A stretch of DNA of 64,000 nucleotides from Porpolomopsis calyptriformis (GCA_951640195.1 OX621163.1:3410001-3474000); one strand, 5' to 3'; shown: positions 43,660 through 56,838, numbered from the stretch's first letter. The notes: generated by a model from the letters alone, not told the origin. Numbers and translations: made by a program.

Positions 43660-46270
43660 CTCATAAGTGCACATGGAATACCACACCTTGCATGTCCCAG
43701 AGACCATCTCCGAGTCTCGTTACCTCTCATCCATTGCCTTTGACACACAACGCTGAGTCCCATCCCCCTTGATCATATTAATCACAATGGATATCCAAAT
43801 GGTTTCTACAATGGACACCACCATTGCTCATTCCCCCGCCACATCTCCTAATTTCCTACCCCTCGCTCGATCTCCTCGTGTTGTCGCCCCCATTTCCGCC
43901 GAACCATCGGCACACTTGCTTCATGACATGCCTTCAGCCTTTCCCAATACGGGTGACCTACCAAATCCATTACCAAACCATATGCACGTGTCAATCCCCA
44001 AGTTTTCCGCACCTGTAACGATGAATTCCATGGACGTGCTTCATGCTTCTCCTTCAGCCTTGCCACCCGCCCCAGGCCTTCTCCATGGCTTTCAGCCAAG
44101 ATTGGATACGTTTGGATTACCACCCCATTTAGATACAAAGATAGAAATGGAGTCCCCTTCCAATCTGTCCTTAGGGTCTCACCCTCCATCCCCCATGCAC
44201 ATCATACCACCCTCCTACACCGTTGCCACCTCCTCTCTCACTACTGCACTTGACTCTATGGTCGTGCCCGTTGGGCGTAGCCGAGCAGGCTCTTCTGCTT
44301 CTCCCAGGCGCCATCCCCCCCCAATTTCTCCCATTGGGTACCCATCAGTGAACGGTGGACATCCTTCAATGGATTCTGGCCGCGTGCAGTTTCCACATGC
44401 AAGTTATTCTAACCGAACTGGGGGAATTGACAACCCTCCCGAGTTGACAATCGGCCAGCTTTTCGCGTCAGTGAGTGATACGGTGGAAAGGTGCGCCTCC
44501 CTGTAGCATAAACATACGCCAATGTGTTGATCGTTCTGTCAAAAGTATGGCTAAGACCCTTAATTCAGTACGCGAAACGTTATCTCTTGGCCAAACTACA
44601 GAAGTAAACGCCAAAATGGACGAGCTCAGGGGAGCAACTTTATAGGTTTCTGAGACAATTTCTAAGATAGACGCGCCATTGCTATGCATGGAACCTTCGC
44701 CGTCTTATGTGAATGTCTCCGCTGTTAATACAAAGCATTCACCTCAGGCAGGATCTGGACTGCCCGACATCAACCCTGCACTGATTGACACCCATGCTAC
44801 ACAATTACAAGTTAACTTTGATGGGCAAGATGTATGTCGCAAGCGCTGCGCCTCATCAATGGCCGAAGCTGGCGACTGGGTGATCAAAGCACCCAGGATG
44901 GAACCTCAGGATGATGCTACGCTTCTCGCTGCTGCTTCCCCGACCAAGCTGTCACCCCCATTTCCAGCCCCAGGTACATCCATGCCCATGGCTGGAATTC
45001 CAAACCCATCTTTACTTCCATCTACGTCTCCCTCTTGCCCATCCTCGCCAGGTGTATTGTCTATGAATTTGCTCCAATCAGCTGCATTGAACTTTTCACA
45101 CTTGCTACCATCTTCTGCTCCCCCTATGGACTTTGGTTTCCCGCCTCCATTTCCACCTCAACCTGTGCCTCCATTTCCCCTAGGTGCTCGCAATCACGCC
45201 TTGTGGTCTGACGCGGCGGTCACACCGCCGCATCGGCACTACCAACACTCATTGTCCGGCACATCACTCAACATATTGGTCAACCACCACGGGCTCCCCG
45301 TTATTCCACCACCCTCTTCGCTGCCTTTCAGCGCTCCAGGGACATTCGGCTCTCCACCCCCTTCAATGCAGGGACCAGTTACCAATGGAGGCTCGTCAAT
45401 CAGCCAAATCTCCTGCCCAGGATCTATGCCAACTCCTGCCAATTCATTGCCCTATGGATTCACTGATGTCCATACTATGGACACATCTGAGTTTTCATGC
45501 CCGTCGACATCGGCATCTGCACTACAAATCCAAACTATATCGCAAGACTCTGACGAGGAAGAAGAAACAGAGGATGATGCTGGTGATGCTAAATTGAAGA
45601 GTAGCAATCAAGTGAGTTGCATATAGTCCCATAATCCGTCAACTAACATCCAGCGTGGTCATCCTCTGAGGCTGGATCCTCTGGTACTCGCGGAAATGAT
45701 GTACCGCAAGAGTACCGCGCTGAAGTGGACCAAATTTTCATTGAATTTTTAAACAAAATATGCTCTAATCGTAGGCCGCCCTTCTCGTTCCAAACTCAAC
45801 TCTATAAAGTTGCTCATTGTTTTTGTAGTTGATGCTGCAGATGCAAAGGGCGAACCTATACATTAGACCATCATGGCCAAAAAGATGCAACGCCTGGATG
45901 AATCACCTGATTTCTGACCGTTCAAATTTCGTGTCGCAGCTTTTACCAATGCTTTTTTGGAGGAGGTAGGCTTGAAGTCGATCTGGTTGTATTGGTGCCT
46001 TGACCGTGAATTCCTTTGTAGCTCGCTAGAAAAGGGTATCCAGAAGATAAGATACCCAGGAAAAAAGTGTGTTAGAACCTGATCAGGTTTCGTCTTTCCT
46101 TGACCATTATTTTTCACATCAGATCAGAAATTATCTCCAGAAACAAGAGTATATCCAACGTTTTAATGAGGATGGGAAGAAAGCCAAGTCGAAGGGTAAT
46201 CACATTTGGAATATAGATGCGAAGAAGGGACATGATGGTCGATGGCTATTTCGACCATTCCATCTTGATA
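43660..46270 (+). pseudogene. Degenerate copy of a conserved basidiomycete transcription-factor-like gene
   Basis: Begins around YHTLHVPETISESRYLSSIAF (43680), continues with a Pro/Ser/His-rich region in shifting frames, and ends with a conserved domain at 45700-46260: EYRAEVDQIFIEFLNKICSN, DAKGEPIH, AKKMQRLDESPDF, PFKFRVAAFTNAFLEE, then RFNEDGKKAKSKGNHIWNID and GRWLFRPF. I know this end domain from a conserved basidiomycete nuclear-type protein; its biochemistry is not established to my knowledge. Breaks: stop near 43761, frame change near 43790, TAG 45864-45866 (CAG to TAG) and TGA 45915-45917 (CGA to TGA), plus a disrupted piece near 46060-46130. Confidence 0.6.
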
Positions 46271-46429
46271 CTTCGTTCTCTCCATCTCAATGTCTAGTGA
46301 TCCCTCAAGTTGTCTCATGGTTTGTCAAAGCCATTCTTCTGGTTTTCCTCATATCTCATTTAGGTCTCCATTGCGTGCCCAAAACAGCACAAGTCAACAG
46401 CCTCCTGCTACTAGTCAAGATGCTCAGGT

Positions 46430-46940
46430 GATGCAGGTACTAACCAGTGCAGCACAATGTGTATCACAAGAGGCGCAATTGCAAGTGATTGCCCCGTGTA
46501 GTTCTACTAGGGAGTCATCTGGACATGAGATTCAAGCTTTGGTCAAACAGCAGCTTGTGTTAACTATGATGGCGGCAGCATTTGGCAAAGAATTTATTAG
46601 CCAGCACCAGGAGGGCTCGCCGCCATCTCCCAGTCATGCTTTGGCGGAAACTGCTCGCTGGGTTGTTCTTCAAACAGCATATTTGCTTCGCGCTGATCGG
46701 TCTACTGTTGCTGCCTTTATAGCTGCTACAGTGGGTGGATTGCTGCCATTGCCGCAGGCAACTGTGAATGAAGTTTCTGTTGCAACCCAGGCAGCTGTTG
46801 CACAAGCTGTGGAAATAACTGGACCTCTGTCCAGTGAGCTTGACGTTCTAAGGATGGCCACCTCCCTTTTGTCGCAGCCAGCCTGGGCACTAAATACAAT
46901 GTTATTGGAACCTTCTCAACTCATGACTTCAATGGACTAG
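46430..46940 (+). CDS. Hypothetical helical ORF
   Basis: About 170 codons in one frame (upstream limit uncertain; a possible ATG is at 46290) rich in Ala, Gln, Val and Ser (AQCVSQEAQLQVI, ETARWVVLQTAYLLRAD, AFIAATVGGLLPLPQATV). It looks like amphipathic helices and could be a gag-like scrap or a tail of the preceding gene. No family recognised. Confidence 0.35.
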
Positions 46941-47454
46941 GTGATAGCTATAGGACCTGCTTGCATTTTCAACTTATTGTATTTTTACTTGTCTCATATA
47001 ATTCACACAGTGGTTTTTTGAAGCCACTAATTGATTTTACATTAGCATTTGTAATTCTAATACAGAGTAATGCAATAGGAAGAGAGAAATTGTAATTTAG
47101 AAGACCATTGCAAGAAAAATAGGAAATAGATTCACTGCAGAAACTCAAAATTAGCATGAGCATCTTTGAACACAGATCAGCTATGTAGCTGGACATTACC
47201 ATTGCTATACACCATCATCAGAGCTAGATGTGTTGACTATGAAATATATTCTACTTCTCTGGCAACGATCTAATTATCTATGCAATCTTGAATGCTACCA
47301 TTTACCATGGCATGTATATTGAGCATATCCATGACTCTGAATACCTACACAATCTCCAAGCTATGTTGCTATCATCTCCCAACCTCACAGCTATCAGTAT
47401 GTCCATATCCTAACCCTCCCTTATCTCCCTCTTTGACTTCATGCATATACCTGC
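46941..47454. other. Intergenic, nothing recognised
   Basis: AT-rich with stops in every frame. No LTR-like ends or repeats of other window sequences seen. Confidence 0.5.
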
Positions 47455-47474
47455 ATGTGTAACATCCATCTGCC

Positions 47475-47729
47475 ATGCCTGAGTGTTTTTGCACCGCTTG
47501 CAAGGGCACTATCATCCCTTTCAATGTCAAAAGATCCCATGAACATTCTTCAAACCTCACAAAAGCAAAGGCTTCCAAGGGGGGATGCTTACTTCATGTT
47601 ATCCCTTGCAAGGCCAAATTATCCACAGGCCTTGTCCCTCATAATCTTTCAGAGTCACAGTCAGAAAGCTTGCCTTTCCTTCCAGAGCTTGATATTTGTC
47701 ACAACTGTAGTTGCAGGTCTTTTCGTTAA
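47475..47729 (+). pseudogene. Zinc-finger fragment, transposon-protein-like
   Basis: An 84-codon ATG frame starting MPECFCTACKGTIIPFN..RSHEH: a CxC..C..H..H finger, followed by more Cys/His (ICHNCSCRSF). Such fingers open many fungal DNA-transposon proteins (KDZ and OrsD-related). No rest of a transposase follows, so it is a remnant. Confidence 0.35.
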
Positions 47730-47889
47730 TCACAAGGCAGGCTTTGCAGCTTAATAGGTCTAAGAGAATATAGAAAAATGTTCTGACAGGAACATCTTCA
47801 TAAAGGGTGATGATTCCTTCACTGTTTAGTTTGAGTTCTATAAAGAAGTTCTGTTGTGGGTTAAATCCATTGTGTGCCTCTGCTGAGAA

Positions 47890-49554
47890 ACCATAGATTT
47901 ATGGGCAGAAGGACAAAATGAGCAGTCTAAACAAGACCACAGGCTGCCCTCAGATAGAAGGCAGTATCACCAGTCAGACGACGGTGATTCAGATGACCCA
48001 GATCAAGGATCGTCTTCTGATGATGAGTCTGATCATAGCAAAATGATGGACACTGGAAGTGACCAGTTGAGAAATTGACCCTCCGATGCTACCAGACATA
48101 GTAGTAAGAGAACATCTAAACAGACGTCAAAAACAACAATACAACACAGAAGTCATAGCTGTAAACCTCATAAATATGAGGGGAAAGATCAACGCTCTGA
48201 TTACCTCAGAGACATTCATTGTAAATATCATAAATTAATTGATGAACAAGTGGGCAAACCACTGAAAGGAAACCTATCCGGTTTCCGAACCTCATCACCT
48301 AAACTGCCTACTCCAAAAGAGTATAGCGGTGAGGAGGACATTGAGAAATTTGATGGGTGGCTTCAATCATTCTTGAGATGGTTGAAATTGTCCAACTACA
48401 CTGGACCTAATGCTGAGCCAGAGCGTATCGCTTTAATGGCTATTTATCTTGCGGACAAAGCAAGACAGTGGTTTAACAACAATATCGACAGTGTGTCTAG
48501 GCAGAAACGCTGATGGACATTTAAAGAGGTTATAACTGGACTGTACGACTGGTTTATTCATGAAGCATCTATACAGGATGCTACAATGAAATTCTATTCA
48601 AGAAAGTACACCATGGAAGGTGGTGTCTCAGGATTTTTCTATGACCTTGAGAGGTACGCAGGACATATGATACATGAGCCTGACTCATATACATTTAAAA
48701 CCCAATTATTATTGGGTCTACCTGCAAGGATAACCAATGCAGTTGTCCAGAAAGGTGTTACCGCCAAAACCTCATCACTTGAGACAATCCTCAAAGTAGC
48801 TCAATGTGTCAAAGAGAGCATTCAAATAAAGCATTGCTATGATGAGCGATGCAAGGCAACATCTGGAGTAACCAGTCAGCTGAAGGCAACTGCAAATATG
48901 CGGCTGCCTACAAATTAGATGACGAATAAAGAGACGCTGTCGTATTTGAAGCCAGCATACAATAAGTACGTTAACAAATGAGGTCCATACAGACCATATA
49001 GACTAGCTGACAACTATCAGCCTTACAGACCACCGCCAAATAGACCAAGTGGTTCTGGAAGTAAACTGACACTGCAGGCGCTGGCACATAATAGGAACCA
49101 GACAGGATTATCGGGTGTGAAATGCTACACGTGTGGCAAATTTGGCCACTATGCGACCAATCCAAAATGTCCCAATTTTGGGAAGCCCCAAATGGCAGCG
49201 ATCCAAGAGGGGGAGGATGCATTCAAAATGGTAGCAGAAGATGCTATCGATGAGAACAACCAAGGGGCAGACGAGCCTCAAAACAACTACAGAATTGTAG
49301 TTGAGGAAGAGGAGGACAATCCTTTACAAGGATCGCAGTATACATCACAAGGTGAAGAGTATCACCTCCAAGAATATGATGAGTATGAGGAGTACTCACA
49401 AGAGGAAGACAACAATAACATTGTCAATGAACAGATATGTTCAATCAGAGAAACAAGTAACTCTGCTCATGAACTTATAGCATCTATAAACGACAAACAA
49501 GTGTTCAAAGAGGACACTCAACCCAAATCATGGGTTCGTAAGTCCAGCAGATAG
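47890..49554 (+). pseudogene. gag: gag of the Ty3 element
   Basis: One frame, interrupted by stops, from about 47890 through GNLSGFRTSSPKLPTPKEYSG, the capsid-like block EDIEKFDGWLQSFLRWLKL..RQWFNN, and a zinc knuckle CYTCGKFGHYATNPKC at 49120-49170 (its last spacing is longer than the usual CX2CX4HX4C). An acidic tail follows. Stops include TGA 48511-48513, TAG 48916-48918 and TGA 48979-48981; the TGA codons fit CGA to TGA. Role: coat protein that packages the element RNA. Confidence 0.75.
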
Positions 49555-49596
49555 CAGGACTGCCCAGCGAAGCTGAGCACGAAAGTAAGGCCTTTA

Positions 49597-52500
49597 GTGG
49601 CCCGCATGGAATTAAACAGCCTTGTAGCTGTTGTAATGTTCAATACAGGCAGCACCTCTGATGCCATTAGCCCAGAATTTGCGAGAGTTGCAAATTTGAA
49701 AATATATCAGTTGAAGGACCCTGTTCTGATCCAACTAGGATGCCACGGTAGCAGATCGCGGATTAACTACAGTACTTACTGTCCCATGCGGTATGAAAGT
49801 ATTGCAAAGAAATACTACTTCGATATTGTAAATATCGACAGATTCGATGCTATAATTGGCATCAGGTTCATGCATGAATTTGAAATTATGCTAGAGCCTA
49901 GCACGAACCAGATAATGGTCTGCAGGGTAGCTACTCCTGCTCTAACTGAAGGGGAGGAAAATGATGAAATCATGCGCAGACAATCGCTGTGATGAACTGA
50001 ACAAAGGTCTGCTGAATGACTAGCAGACGCAGAACTGAAAGGTTCTACAGGGAAGACGTCTGGACAGGATGTCATAGAAACCGACAAACCAAAAGAGTTT
50101 GTTGAGGAGTTTTCAAGAAAAAGGTGTTCAGATGTGAACACAAAGAAAATAAAAGAGAGTACCCCTACTGGGTCTAATGAAAAGATGCTACTAAGTGTAG
50201 CTCAAATTGTTCAACTGAATGAAAGGACTGAAACATCCCTAACACACGAGGACAGACCTTGCCTTCAAGCCAAATGGATCGAAGTGTGCCAAGATATTAT
50301 GCACAGAGTACCTGAGGAATTACCTCCAGTATGTGGTGTCAATTACCACATACCTCTTATCAACGAAGATAAGAAGTACAATTACTACCTTCTGAGATGT
50401 CTGGACTTGCTAAAGCCTCAGCTTATGGTGAAGATCGCATGGTATATGTGTGCTGGATGGTGGGAATCAGTGCAAACCGATCAAGCAGCTCTGATGCTGT
50501 GCATTCCAAAGAAGAATGGCACTCTACAGATGCCAATTGATTGTCATAAATGCAACAACAATACTTTGAAGGATGTTATGCCCTTTCCTGACCAAGACCA
50601 GATCAGATATGATGTGGCCGGCAGAACAATAAGGTCAAAAATCAACTTATCAGATGCTTATGAGCAGGTACGGACAGTACCTGAAGATGTGCATAAAAGT
50701 GCATTTGCAACTATATATGGCACCTATGTGAGCCATACAATGCAGATAGGAGACTGCAATGCACCCGCTACATTCCAGTGGGTAATGACAATGATCTTTC
50801 AAGATTTTATCAGCATATTCATGCATGCCTATCTTGACGATCTATTCGTCTATAGTGCTTCTGTCTCGGAGCATGAAAAACACTTGGGTCTCATGTTTGG
50901 TAAACTATGAGAATACAAGTTCTACCTCCAAGAGGAGAAGTGCGAACTGTACGCCAATGTTATTGACTGTCTAGGTCATAAGATAGATGACAAAGGGCTA
51001 CACACAGATGCCGATAAAATGGTAAGAATATGCGATTGGCGACAACCGCGCAATTACAATGATGTCCAGAAATTTATAGGACTTATACAATATCTGGTGC
51101 ATTTCCTGCCAGATATCTCAAGTTATACAGGGCCATTAGCAGCCATGATGGCACACAGGCAACTGTTCACATGGAGACCAATCCACAATAAATGCTTTGA
51201 AATGATAAAGCAGATATACTGCTTGACACCTATACTAGTGCTGATACATCACAAGAAAGATGAACCTATATGGGTCATCTGTGACACCTCAATACATGGC
51301 GTTGGCGCAATGTATGGACAAGGTCCTACCTGGAAAACCTGCAGACCAGCAGGATTTATGTCGCGAAAGTTTACGGATGCTCAATGGAATTATCGTACGT
51401 TCAAGCACAAAATGATCACGATACTCAAAGCTCTCCTTAAATAGGAGGACAAACTGATAGGATATTGGGTTCACGTTGTGACCGACCATCAAGCTCTTGA
51501 GTTCTTCAAGACGCAAAGATGCCTGTCTAGCCGATAAGCTCATTGGATGGAATACCTGTCAAGATTTGACTTTGACATAACATACATCAAAGGGCAACTG
51601 AATAAAGTTGCCAATGCATTATCACGTTATTATGAAAGTGATACATGGTATGATGCTCATCCTATGAGTGAATACGTAGACATAGATATACGTCTAGACC
51701 CAGAAAAGGATGATCTCCCTTGGGATCATCTAAACAAAATTAATACTGGAGCCATTGAAATGAAGGCTATCCAGGTCATCAAAGACATTCAATGACACCA
51801 AAGCAATTGTCTCCTCAAAAGAGAAGAAGATAGAGATGCGCAAGTGGCAGTGCTTGTGCTAGTTCCGATTCTAGAAATGGAACCAATGAAAAAATTAAGA
51901 TCATCCCCAGACGATCCAACGATATTCCAATCCCATAAATGGGGAGAGAACTTGCACACTCACATAGAGCGTGATGAATCACTGACAGTAGCAATTCACA
52001 GAGGATACATATCCAATGCATTATTCAGCAAGGTTCTCAAAAACCCTGATCACTATAAGGCCTGATTTGGTCCAAGAATTTGGGGGGAGAGGAAGTACTA
52101 TGTATCCAATCTGCAAAGATGGGACAAGAATCAATTTTCGGCCTGATCATTGATCAAGCACACTCAATAGTGGGCCATTTTGGTCCACAATGTACCGCCG
52201 ACTACGTAAGACGATGGTACTGGTGGCCAAAGATATTTAGCCATGTTAAACAATTCTGCAAGTTATATCAGACTTGTCAAACATCAAAAGACGATATGCA
52301 GCGCCCAACAGGACTGTTGCATTCATTACCCATACCCATGAAACCGTGGCAATCAATCAGAATTAACTTTATTGGTCCATTTCCCAAAATCGATGGGTAC
52401 AATTACCTATGGGTAGTCATTTGTTAAATGACATCAATGATCCACCTAATTCTGGTGAATACCAAAATGAAAGCATCAGAGCTTTCGTGGATCTACTTAA

Positions 52501-53458
52501 AAGAAGTAGTAAGGCTTCACGGCCTTCCTGAAAGTATAGTCTCAGACAGAGACTTGAAATTTACCTCCAAATGGTGGAGCGAACTTCATAGGCTCTTAGG
52601 AGCTAAACTATTGATGTCTACATCTTTCTATCCTCAGACGGATGGTGCAACTGAATGAGCTAATCATTCAATAGGTCAAATCCTCTGAGCGACCATAAGC
52701 TCGGATCAATGAGACTGGATTGCAAAGATCCCGATGACCGAATTTGTGATTAACGCAAGTATCAGTGAAGCTACAGGCTTCACCCCATTCAAGCTGAATG
52801 GAGCATATATGCCCACTATGATTAAGCAGGTAGAAAATACCGCTGAGACACCACCAGGTGTCCAAGCTTTTGCTCAACAAGCGCTGCAGAATCTGGCAGC
52901 TGCTCACAACACGATCATTGCGCATCGTGTATTTCAAAGACACTACGCTAATCAGTGTAGAAGGGAAGAACCATCAATAAAAGTAAACAACTTCGTGTAT
53001 CTATTGACCAAGAACCTTAAACTACTGCAAGGTAGAGCAGGGAAACTACTGCCAAGGTTCATTGGGCCATACAAAGTCGTACAGGCCTTTCCTAATGAAT
53101 CCAACTATGAGTTGGAACTCCCTGATGAGCTTGCAAAGTGATGGATTCATCCGTGCTTTCACGTAAATTTGCTGCATCTGCACTACCTGAACGATGATGC
53201 ATTATTCCCTAACTGAGTGTCAGTAGATGCTTATGACTTCGGTGAACCACTTCAAACTAAATGGTTAGTCAACAAAATAGTTGGCCATAGGTGGGATGAC
53301 TGAAAACTTGAGCTGGAGGTTCATTGGAACCTCAGAGACATGACATGGGAGCCCATCTCATTGTGTAAAGAGCTTAGTGCTCTAGATAAGTATCTAGCCC
53401 TAATGGGTGTAGATACCCCTCATAAACTGCCAAGATGGCTAGTTAAGAGGCACTGAAT
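49597..53458 (+). pseudogene. pol: pol of the Ty3 element (PR-RT-RNaseH-INT-chromo)
   Basis: Protease at 49620-49900 has FNTGST where the active site should read D-T-G. RT at 50400-51000 keeps YLDDLFVYS, and NAPATFQ precedes it. RNase H starts at VICDTSIHGVGA (51275). Integrase has a zinc-binding H..H..C..C arm (VGHFGPQ..CKLYQTCQTSK), then INFIGPF where D is expected, VSDRDLKFTS with the second Asp, and QTDGATE with the Glu. A chromodomain-like block (LELEVHWNLRDMTWEPISL) ends at 53458. About ten in-frame stops. Both Asp-to-Asn changes are single G-to-A changes. It cannot encode working enzymes. Confidence 0.85.
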
Positions 53459-53671
53459 GCCGACCACACTCAGAGCCTTGAGGTGTGCTAACAAGCACAC
53501 CTTGTATGCATGCTAAACTGAGTGCAACTGATAATTGCCTTAATCGGCAATCAATGGACTGGACATACCTGGTCTGGTGGCAGACTCACCCCAATTGGGG
53601 TAATTAGAGGCACCAAAATGATGCTACAAGTCTAAGTGTGAATTGTATAAAAGCACGATAAACAAAAAACA

Positions 53672-55486
53672 ATGGTAGAAATTTTTCTACCCCATACGAT
53701 GATGTCGAATGAAAACAACACACCCACAAGCGTAAGAACAAGCCCCCGCCCTGTAGACCCGAGACCACTGGAAATGGTGGAAGATGATGGGGATCAGCTA
53801 ATGGCTGGTCCCGACGAAGTCATCAGATCCCCACACCAGACACGGCGTGGGCCCTCTTCTGAAGGGGAGAGAGAGCACCACTCTCGACAAAACACAAGTA
53901 ACTCATTAGAGTTACCCCTGAAAAAATGGGTGTGTAACAGCACCATCAATGTTGCGATACACTCCAGTCACCAGAGGTGTAAAGTCTGCAAAGACTATGT
54001 AATGCATGTCATCAAAGACAGTGTATATGAAGACGCCTCATTGAAAGAGGCATTCGAGGACTGCTGCAAGGCACACCAAGAGGAACTCATCATAGAGATC
54101 TGAAACCTAACCATCTCACTCGAGAAGGCTCAAGACAATGGTGACTACTATCGCACTTGTTATGAATGAACTCAAGATGAGCTCTATAAAGCCAATCAGC
54201 TTATAGCTGAGCTGAACAAGTCTAATGATGCTAGTGAAGCTGAATCGCTAGGAAAGTGCAAGCACTCCCATACTGAGGGATCGCATTCGCGATTGTCAGA
54301 ATACACAAGGGCAGCCAGCCCTGTGACCAAGACCCCCTCTGCCCAAGACAAGGGCAAGGGAAAGGAAACCAACAAGGAGGCTTGACGAAGAGCCAATATG
54401 GAACATTTCGATCTGTACTCAGACAACGAGTTAGCAGGCTGTGGCCCAATGTTCAACAACCTCGACAAGGAGGATAATGCATACATCAAGAGATGCTTCC
54501 CCCAACTCATTCAAGAGAATGAGGAACTGAAGGCTCACCTTCATACTAACTCATATGTCGAGTTCCCAAACCTCCCAGATCTGGGAGTGAATAATCAATC
54601 TGGCCCTAGTGGCAAGATAATCAAACAGCACAAGAAGCACTCAGCTATCACTGCTTGGCCCAGCATCCCTGCTGGGGCCCATTACTCACCTGTTGACCAG
54701 ACTGTCCAGGTTAGCACAAGCGCTGAAGCAGCGCGACGAAATGAAGCAATGGGATTGCCCCCTCCATGTGGAACTCGATCTGTGGATGACCGCGGATACC
54801 CAGTCAACACATGCCAATGGTGCACTCTGTTCCTGCAAGCCCAAGAATTGGGCAACAATGAGGCTCTCGAACTTGCACAATCGTTTGTCACCACAGCGCA
54901 GGCAACTCCTCGAGAGAGTAGAACAGATGCACAATGTGTTGCATTAATCAACTGGAGAGTTCCCACCTAGGCTTCAGGTGACTCCACCAATGCACCTGTA
55001 CAGGTGCTGACTTCTTCTGTGCCTGGACAGATTAACCTATCTCAGCCAACCGCCATGAGCTCCCCAGAAGAGTGGGCTCATTGGTTCTACATAAACTGCC
55101 ATGCAGCGCACCCTGGAGTGTGCTTGGAATGAGATGGCAGCATTTCACTGTGAAGCCTCTGCAGGATGCTGTTGGTTAGTCGACACAAACCTAAGTCACC
55201 TAAGACCTATGCTCCCGCTGGATCATTGACAGATGCCAACCAGATACAGTCACAATACATCAGAGCAGCGGCCCTCCTGTTTGGAATGCCTAGCTGCTAT
55301 TGCTCACTTGTGATGGGATCGAACCTGTCCATTGCGGAACCCCCCAGAGAACTAGCCCAGTACTCTGGATCACCTAATGTCATGGAACAATCCCTCATTC
55401 CATTCTTCGCTGGACAAGGCATTACATTTGAACAGGTGGACGACACCTTTGTCTATGCCTTTCAATGGCTTGAGGACACTCTCTAG
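53672..55486 (+). pseudogene. Extra gene between pol and 3' LTR of the Ty3 element
   Basis: One long frame with shifts and stops: MMSNENNTPTSVRTSPR, a Cys/His cluster (QRCKVCKDYVMHV), a coiled-coil-like stretch (NLTISLEKAQDNGDYY, ELYKANQLIAELNK), SPVTKTPSAQDKGKGKE, then CQWCTLFLQAQELG and LFGMPSCYCSLVMGS. It lies in sense between pol and the polypurine tract, so it was probably carried by the element. No known domain. It may be an envelope-position accessory or gag-like protein as seen in some Agaricomycete Ty3 elements. Nonfunctional here. Confidence 0.55.
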
Positions 55487-55734
55487 GGTAATGTCTCGGA
55501 CTTATCCTCCCTTGAGACATACAGAGAGTCTGTGCATAATACATTGGCAACGAATGGCATTCTGTCATCACTTTGTGATGGAAATGACACCTGGTTCCTG
55601 GATGGACATCCCCGCCAATGTCCCCCATCTCGTATCTCATCCAATGACGAGTCTGTCACCCCATCCGCTGTAGAAGGCATGAGGGATCTTGGGGGAGATT
55701 CCTCTCATTCGTCCAAGGGGTATCGGAACACGTA

Positions 55735-56215
55735 GGAACTGATTCAGTAATCAGATGATGATGGACAGGGGTTTCAAGCTTATGAAAGCTTGATATATTG
55801 GGTAGGAAGGGAAGGTATGTATTGGGGAAGGTGTGTCTGTCTTCTTTAGTGATTATCTACTTGATATATATAGAGGAGGTGAATAAAGGAACTTCTTTGT
55901 AGGTATGTGTACAAAGGATGGTTCCTTTGTAAGAATATGTGAGTGGAAATTAGGTAGATAGGCGAAAGGAAGATAGGAAAAGGTAGATAAGATAAGGAAA
56001 ACAAAGAAAAGAGACTTTCCGATCGGTTTGAGGTGTTTCCGAAGGAGTTCGTGTTTTTGGAAGTGCTCCGGTTAGAGGCGGACGTTTATCAGAACATTTA
56101 TCGGAAGGTCAGAGGGGTCAGGCTTTTGGGATATGTGTATACGGATTTGGTGAGGTTGAGCTCGTGTGTGATGGAGAGGTTTTCCGTTTGTAGGGAGAGT
56201 GGATCTCCTACACTG
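55735..56215 (+). other. AT/GA-rich segment, possible insertion in the element's 3' region
   Basis: Composition changes sharply: purine-rich plus strand (GGTAGATAGGCGAAAGGAAG and similar) with few coding features, flanked by protein-like sequence on both sides (to about 55730, and from 56215). It could be a solo LTR or other small insertion, but I found no clear target duplication or terminal repeats. Confidence 0.3.
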
Positions 56216-56645
56216 CAGGCCTTATCACCCAAGACACGTTTGATGCATCTAACTTGTTCACTCAGTGTGGACTAACCGCATACATGCTCACCGAGCGTGG
56301 ACCACCTCATGGCTGGGACTCATCCTGCACTTCGCAATGCCGTTCATGGCGCAATTCACAAGACAGCACTGTGCCACCAGGCAGCGATAGTGAGCAAGTT
56401 TCACTTGGCTCACTGATCCCTGAACCTGAGCTAGCTTCACTTCAGGAACATATTGATAGTACGTCAGAGATACCTGATGTCCTGATGGACTACAGATGAA
56501 TGTAGTTGTCACTGCAGTTGTATTACTACGGCGTTTATTTTCTGTTTCTCTTAGTTCTTTCTATGTAATATATAGATTGTTTTGTATGTATTCTGCCTGG
56601 CTATCAGGCTTAACTTACCCCAGCAGTTAAGCCAAAGGGGGAGGA

Positions 56646-56838
56646 TGTAACAGATATGTTACATACAGCCACCACGCTGTATTTGTACATATTTGTACTA
56701 GTTACCTTAAGTACTAGTTACACTTAGGTAAACAATAAGTTTACATCACTCCTGCTTATACCAGATTGCCCCAATACATTGGTTCTGTGCATATCCTGGT
56801 ATTGAGCAAAGTGTGATAACTTATCCCCAACCCTTACA
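56646..56838 (+). repeat. 3' LTR of the Ty3 element
   Basis: 193 bp starting TGTAACAGATATGTTACA directly after the polypurine tract and ending CCCTTACA, so TGTAA..TTACA form the short terminal inverted repeat. It includes a duplicated TACTAGTTAC segment (56695-56730). A GC-rich minisatellite follows immediately. Confidence 0.7.

Larger units (their letters stand above)
47890..56838 (+). mobile_element. Decayed Ty3/Gypsy chromovirus, 5' LTR not found
   Basis: In order: gag with CCHC knuckle, aspartic protease, reverse transcriptase, RNase H, integrase, chromodomain-like tail, a non-pol 3' gene, polypurine tract (AAGCCAAAGGGGGAGGA, ending 56645) and an LTR beginning TGTAA. The protease-RT-RNaseH-integrase order fixes it as Ty3/Gypsy, and the chromodomain as a chromovirus. 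Only one LTR is seen; no second copy of its sequence occurs near 47-48 kb, so the 5' end seems lost. Many in-frame stops make it non-autonomous. Confidence 0.85.

Noticed and set aside
43374..43772. Separate plus-strand gene starting at 43374
   Set aside because: It overlaps antisense NOC4-like sequence and the true start of the next gene lies in another frame.
55735..56215. Solo LTR insertion
   Set aside because: No terminal inverted repeat or target duplication could be found; kept only as a possible insertion.
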